Source of the DNA: CAYJPV01 sp964396055
GTDB lineage: Bacteria > Acidobacteriota > Vicinamibacteria > Vicinamibacterales > JAKQTR01
NCBI GenBank assembly: GCA_964396055.1
Contig: CAYNDV010000106.1
Location: forward strand, 1 to 16,508
Direction of reading: 5' to 3'
DNA length: 16,508 bases
The first letter of the stretch is position 1, and every line of letters starts with the position of its first letter. Of the stretch, positions 14,622-16,508 are shown piece after piece. The notes beneath the pieces were generated by a model that saw only the letters and a list, made by a program, of their open reading frames with translations, searched no databases and had not been told where the DNA came from. Made by a program: the position numbers and the translations under genes.

Positions 14622-14640
14622 CAGCCCCTGGCCCCTAGTA
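14622..14640 (+). repeat. C-rich heptamers CAGCCCC, TGGCCCC ending in TAGTA, overlapping the radical SAM stop
   Basis: CAGCCCC (14622-14628), TGGCCCC (14629-14635), then TAGTA (14636-14640). It closely matches the array before ctaA (CAGCCCC, TAGTAAC). The minus-strand stop codon of the radical SAM gene (14637-14635) is inside it. Unlike the other C-rich arrays it does not face a gene start. Confidence 0.7.
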
Positions 14641-15846
14641 CACGAACTCGCGGACGTCGTATCTGGCCACGCGCGGCCCCGAGGCGCCGAACCCGGCCGA
14701 CGCCAGGATGGCCGCCCGCTGCGCCGAGGCGGCACCCGGAGGCAGCGGCAGAACGCCGGCGTCCCCGGCCAGGCGCGGGTACGACGTTCCAGCCTCCTCC
14801 ACCAGTTCACTGAAATACAACAGGTCGCCTGCGTCGAGCGCCATCTGAGCGAGGACGGCCGCCGTGTCCCGGACGTGGCCGTCGGCGAAGTGGTCGCCGC
14901 CCAATCCCGTCATGACGATGACCCCGACGGGCAGGCCGGCGTCCTTGATGGCCCGCACGGTGTCGATGGCCATCTGCGCCGTGCCGGGCTTGCGCACGAA
15001 CGTGAGCAGCGGGTCGTGGCCCGACTCGAGGCCGACGTAGACGCGGCGCAGGCCCAGATCCCTCAGCAGGCGGTAGTCGCGCGCGTCCTTCTTCTGTCCG
15101 GTGAATCCGTCGACGAACGCCGATACGCCCCGTGTGATGGCGTCGGCGTCCTCGATCAGAACCTCGAAGATCGGTACCAGCCGTGCCATCGGCACCGCGA
15201 GGGCGTTGGCGGACCCGAGAAAAATGCCGCGCGAGCGGAGCGACACCGACTCTCCGAGCCAGGACCGCACGGCGGTGACGTGCGCACGGAACTCGTCGGC
15301 GGTCTTCACGCGGTAGCCATCGTGGTAGAGGTCGCAGAAGGTGCAGGTATTGAACGAGCAGCCTTCGGTGGCCTGGACGACCAGCGCGAGGTACTGGTCG
15401 GGCGGCAGGATGCCGACCGGGCAGTAGACGTGGGCGAACCGCGCGGCATCCGCGCGCGCGACATCAGGCGTGAAGCGACCGCAGAGACCCAGCAGCGTGC
15501 GTGCTTCCTGCCTGGTGACAGCATCGGCCTGGTCCAGCCAGCGCCAGTCGGGGGAGGCCATCTCGTCGCAGACCCGCCGGGCTGTCGCGGCGGCGTCCTC
15601 GACCACCGCGTCTGCGGCCGCCGGCGGCAGGACGTTCCGGGTCCGCTGCCCGCCCGGGCCGTAGCCCTTTTCCAGGACGCATCCGCTCAGCCCGCGCCGC
15701 CACGTGGTGGCGCCACGTACGAGGCAGTACGGGCGCCCGCCGCGATCCCACGACACCACCGTGGTCTCGTCCAGGCCCAGCGCAATCGACTCGGGCTTGA
15801 GGCTCACGGTGACGGGCCGGTTCCTGGCAAGCGCGCGCAGCACCAT
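14635..15846 (-). CDS. Radical SAM protein with CX4CX2C cluster motif
   Basis: 403 residues from ATG 15846. The cluster motif is C163-SFNT-C168-TF-C171 (ATEGCSFNTCTFCDLYHDG), a CX4CX2C variant of the usual CX3CX2C. A SAM-binding glycine-rich region and GLESG (in RRVYVGLESGHDPLLTFVRKPG) follow in TIM-barrel order, as in Elp3/YgiQ-like radical SAM enzymes. The N-terminal 140 residues (KPESIALGLDE, WRRGLSGCVLEK) form a separate domain. The reaction is unknown. A GTG at 15900 would extend the protein by 18 residues but would overlap the start of the divergent HAD gene and the shared promoter, so I prefer ATG 15846 (weak AAGGG about 8 nt upstream). The stop lies in a C-rich heptamer repeat. The cytoplasmic location and dependence on a 4Fe-4S cluster follow from the family. 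Confidence 0.87.
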   Translation of the reverse strand: MVLRALARNRPVTVSLKPESIALGLDETTVVSWDRGGRPYCLVRGATTWRRGLSGCVLEKGYGPGGQRTRNVLPPAAADAVVEDAAATARRVCDEMASPDWRWLDQADAVTRQEARTLLGLCGRFTPDVARADAARFAHVYCPVGILPPDQYLALVVQATEGCSFNTCTFCDLYHDGYRVKTADEFRAHVTAVRSWLGESVSLRSRGIFLGSANALAVPMARLVPIFEVLIEDADAITRGVSAFVDGFTGQKKDARDYRLLRDLGLRRVYVGLESGHDPLLTFVRKPGTAQMAIDTVRAIKDAGLPVGVIVMTGLGGDHFADGHVRDTAAVLAQMALDAGDLLYFSELVEEAGTSYPRLAGDAGVLPLPPGAASAQRAAILASAGFGASGPRVARYDVREFVY

Positions 15847-15880
15847 GGCAAGGGTCCCTTCGTCCGGATCAGGGTGATGG

Positions 15881-15887
15881 TATCGTA
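15881..15887. promoter_or_regulatory. Overlapping divergent -10-like elements of the radical SAM and HAD genes
   Basis: TATCGTA reads TATCGT on the plus strand (15881-15886), six bases before ATG 15893 of the HAD gene, and TACGAT on the minus strand (15887-15882), which would give a leader of about 30 nt for the radical SAM gene. Both fit TAnnnT. No heptamer array occurs here. Confidence 0.4.
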
Positions 15888-15892
15888 AGCCG

Positions 15893-16508
15893 ATGGCCAC
15901 GCGTTTCCGAACCGCATTCCTGGATGCCGGAGGCGTCCTCGTCTATCCGAACTGGCAGCGGGCCGCGGCGGCCCTGGCGGCGGCCGGCACGCCGGTGGAT
16001 CCGGTGAGGCTGGCGGCGGCCGAGCCTGCCGTGAAACGCCACCTGGACGTGGCGCCCACCGTCAAGGCCACCAACGATGAACAGCGCGGCTTCCTCTACT
16101 TCGATCTGATCCTGACGCAGGCGGGCGTGACGCCGTCCCCCGCGACCGATGCCGCGCTGCGGGAATTGAAGGCCTTTCACGATCGCGAAGGCACCTGGGA
16201 TGTCGTCGCCCCCGATGCCGTCGAGACCCTGACGCGGCTGCGGGACGCCGGCCTGCGTGTGGTTGTCGTGTCGAACACCAACGGGACACTCCGCCGCATG
16301 TTCGAGCGCGTGGGGCTCGCCCCGCATCTCGACCGGGTGATTGACTCGAGCGAGGAGGGCGTGGAGAAGCCCGACCCGCGCCTGTTCACGATCGCCCTCG
16401 AACGATCAGGCGCGGATCCGGAGACGACGATCCACTGCGGGGATCTGTACGAGATCGATGTCGTTGGCGCGCGGCGGGCCGGCCTGCCAGCCGTCCTGCT
16501 GGACCCGG
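15893..16508 (+). CDS. HAD-superfamily hydrolase (3' end outside window)
   Basis: 205 residues are visible before the window edge; the frame is still open. Motif I is FLDAGGVL: the nucleophile Asp11 is present, but the second Asp of DxD is Gly, a variant seen in a minority of phosphatase-like HADs. Motif II is VVVSNTNGTL (Ser/Asn), motif III is Lys in VEKPDPRLF, and motif IV is HCGDLYEIDVVGARRAGL (GD...D). A helical cap lies between motifs I and II (about residues 18-90). It is most likely a small-molecule phosphatase; loss of the usual acid/base Asp leaves catalysis uncertain. ATG 15893 has no clear Shine-Dalgarno but follows TATCGT by 6 nt, suggesting a leaderless mRNA. It diverges from the radical SAM gene with a 46-bp gap. 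Confidence 0.88.
   Translation, partial: MATRFRTAFLDAGGVLVYPNWQRAAAALAAAGTPVDPVRLAAAEPAVKRHLDVAPTVKATNDEQRGFLYFDLILTQAGVTPSPATDAALRELKAFHDREGTWDVVAPDAVETLTRLRDAGLRVVVVSNTNGTLRRMFERVGLAPHLDRVIDSSEEGVEKPDPRLFTIALERSGADPETTIHCGDLYEIDVVGARRAGLPAVLLDP

Overview
The window is high-GC bacterial chromosome. A SusC/Oar-type TonB-dependent barrel, a large secreted Asp-box (VPS10/sortilin-like) beta-propeller protein, an imidazolonepropionase-like amidohydrolase, GTAG-type REP hairpins and abundant short tandem repeats in the spacers all fit an acidobacterium, most likely of the Vicinamibacteria type. That placement is inference from gene content and style; there is no rRNA or other phylogenetic marker here except glnS. 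I see no tRNA, rRNA, CRISPR array, prophage or complete insertion sequence.

Layout. 1-962 (+) is the 3' end of the TonB-dependent barrel, closed by a strong terminator. 1194-1622 (-) is a two-CBS-domain protein, divergent from heme A synthase ctaA (1690-2616, +). 2636-7138 (-) is a two-gene operon: a secreted Asp-box propeller protein, then a membrane-anchored metallophosphoesterase. 7227-7505 (-) is a 92-residue membrane-anchored protein, divergent from glnS (7563-9242, +), which is followed 9 bp later by a META-domain protein (9252-10133). 10163-11485 (-) is a secreted amidohydrolase. Upstream of it, across a REP pair, is a two-gene operon (12688-11573 and 14442-12685, -) for a cytochrome bd-superfamily oxidase whose catalytic subunit carries two C-terminal c-type heme domains. 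14635-15846 (-) is a radical SAM protein, divergent from a HAD hydrolase cut by the window edge. Heme A synthase (needed by aa3-type oxidases) and the bd-like oxidase together suggest a branched aerobic respiratory chain.

The most striking signal lies between the genes. Spacers hold tandem repeats of almost constant 7-bp period but changing unit (ACAGAAG, TCTAGCC/GGCTAGA, NAGCCCC, AGAAGCA, GTGAACC/CTGAACC). C-rich units of the NAGCCCC type sit directly upstream of a GTAANAT (-10-like) element before four genes (ctaA, glnS, the Asp-box protein, the oxidase). In both divergent spacers that carry such an array, it lies between the two opposed -10 elements. The stop codons of five of the twelve genes that end in the window lie inside a tandem repeat or a REP element. 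Three to four genes lack a Shine-Dalgarno sequence and instead have a -10-like hexamer 6-7 nt before the start codon, as expected for leaderless mRNAs.
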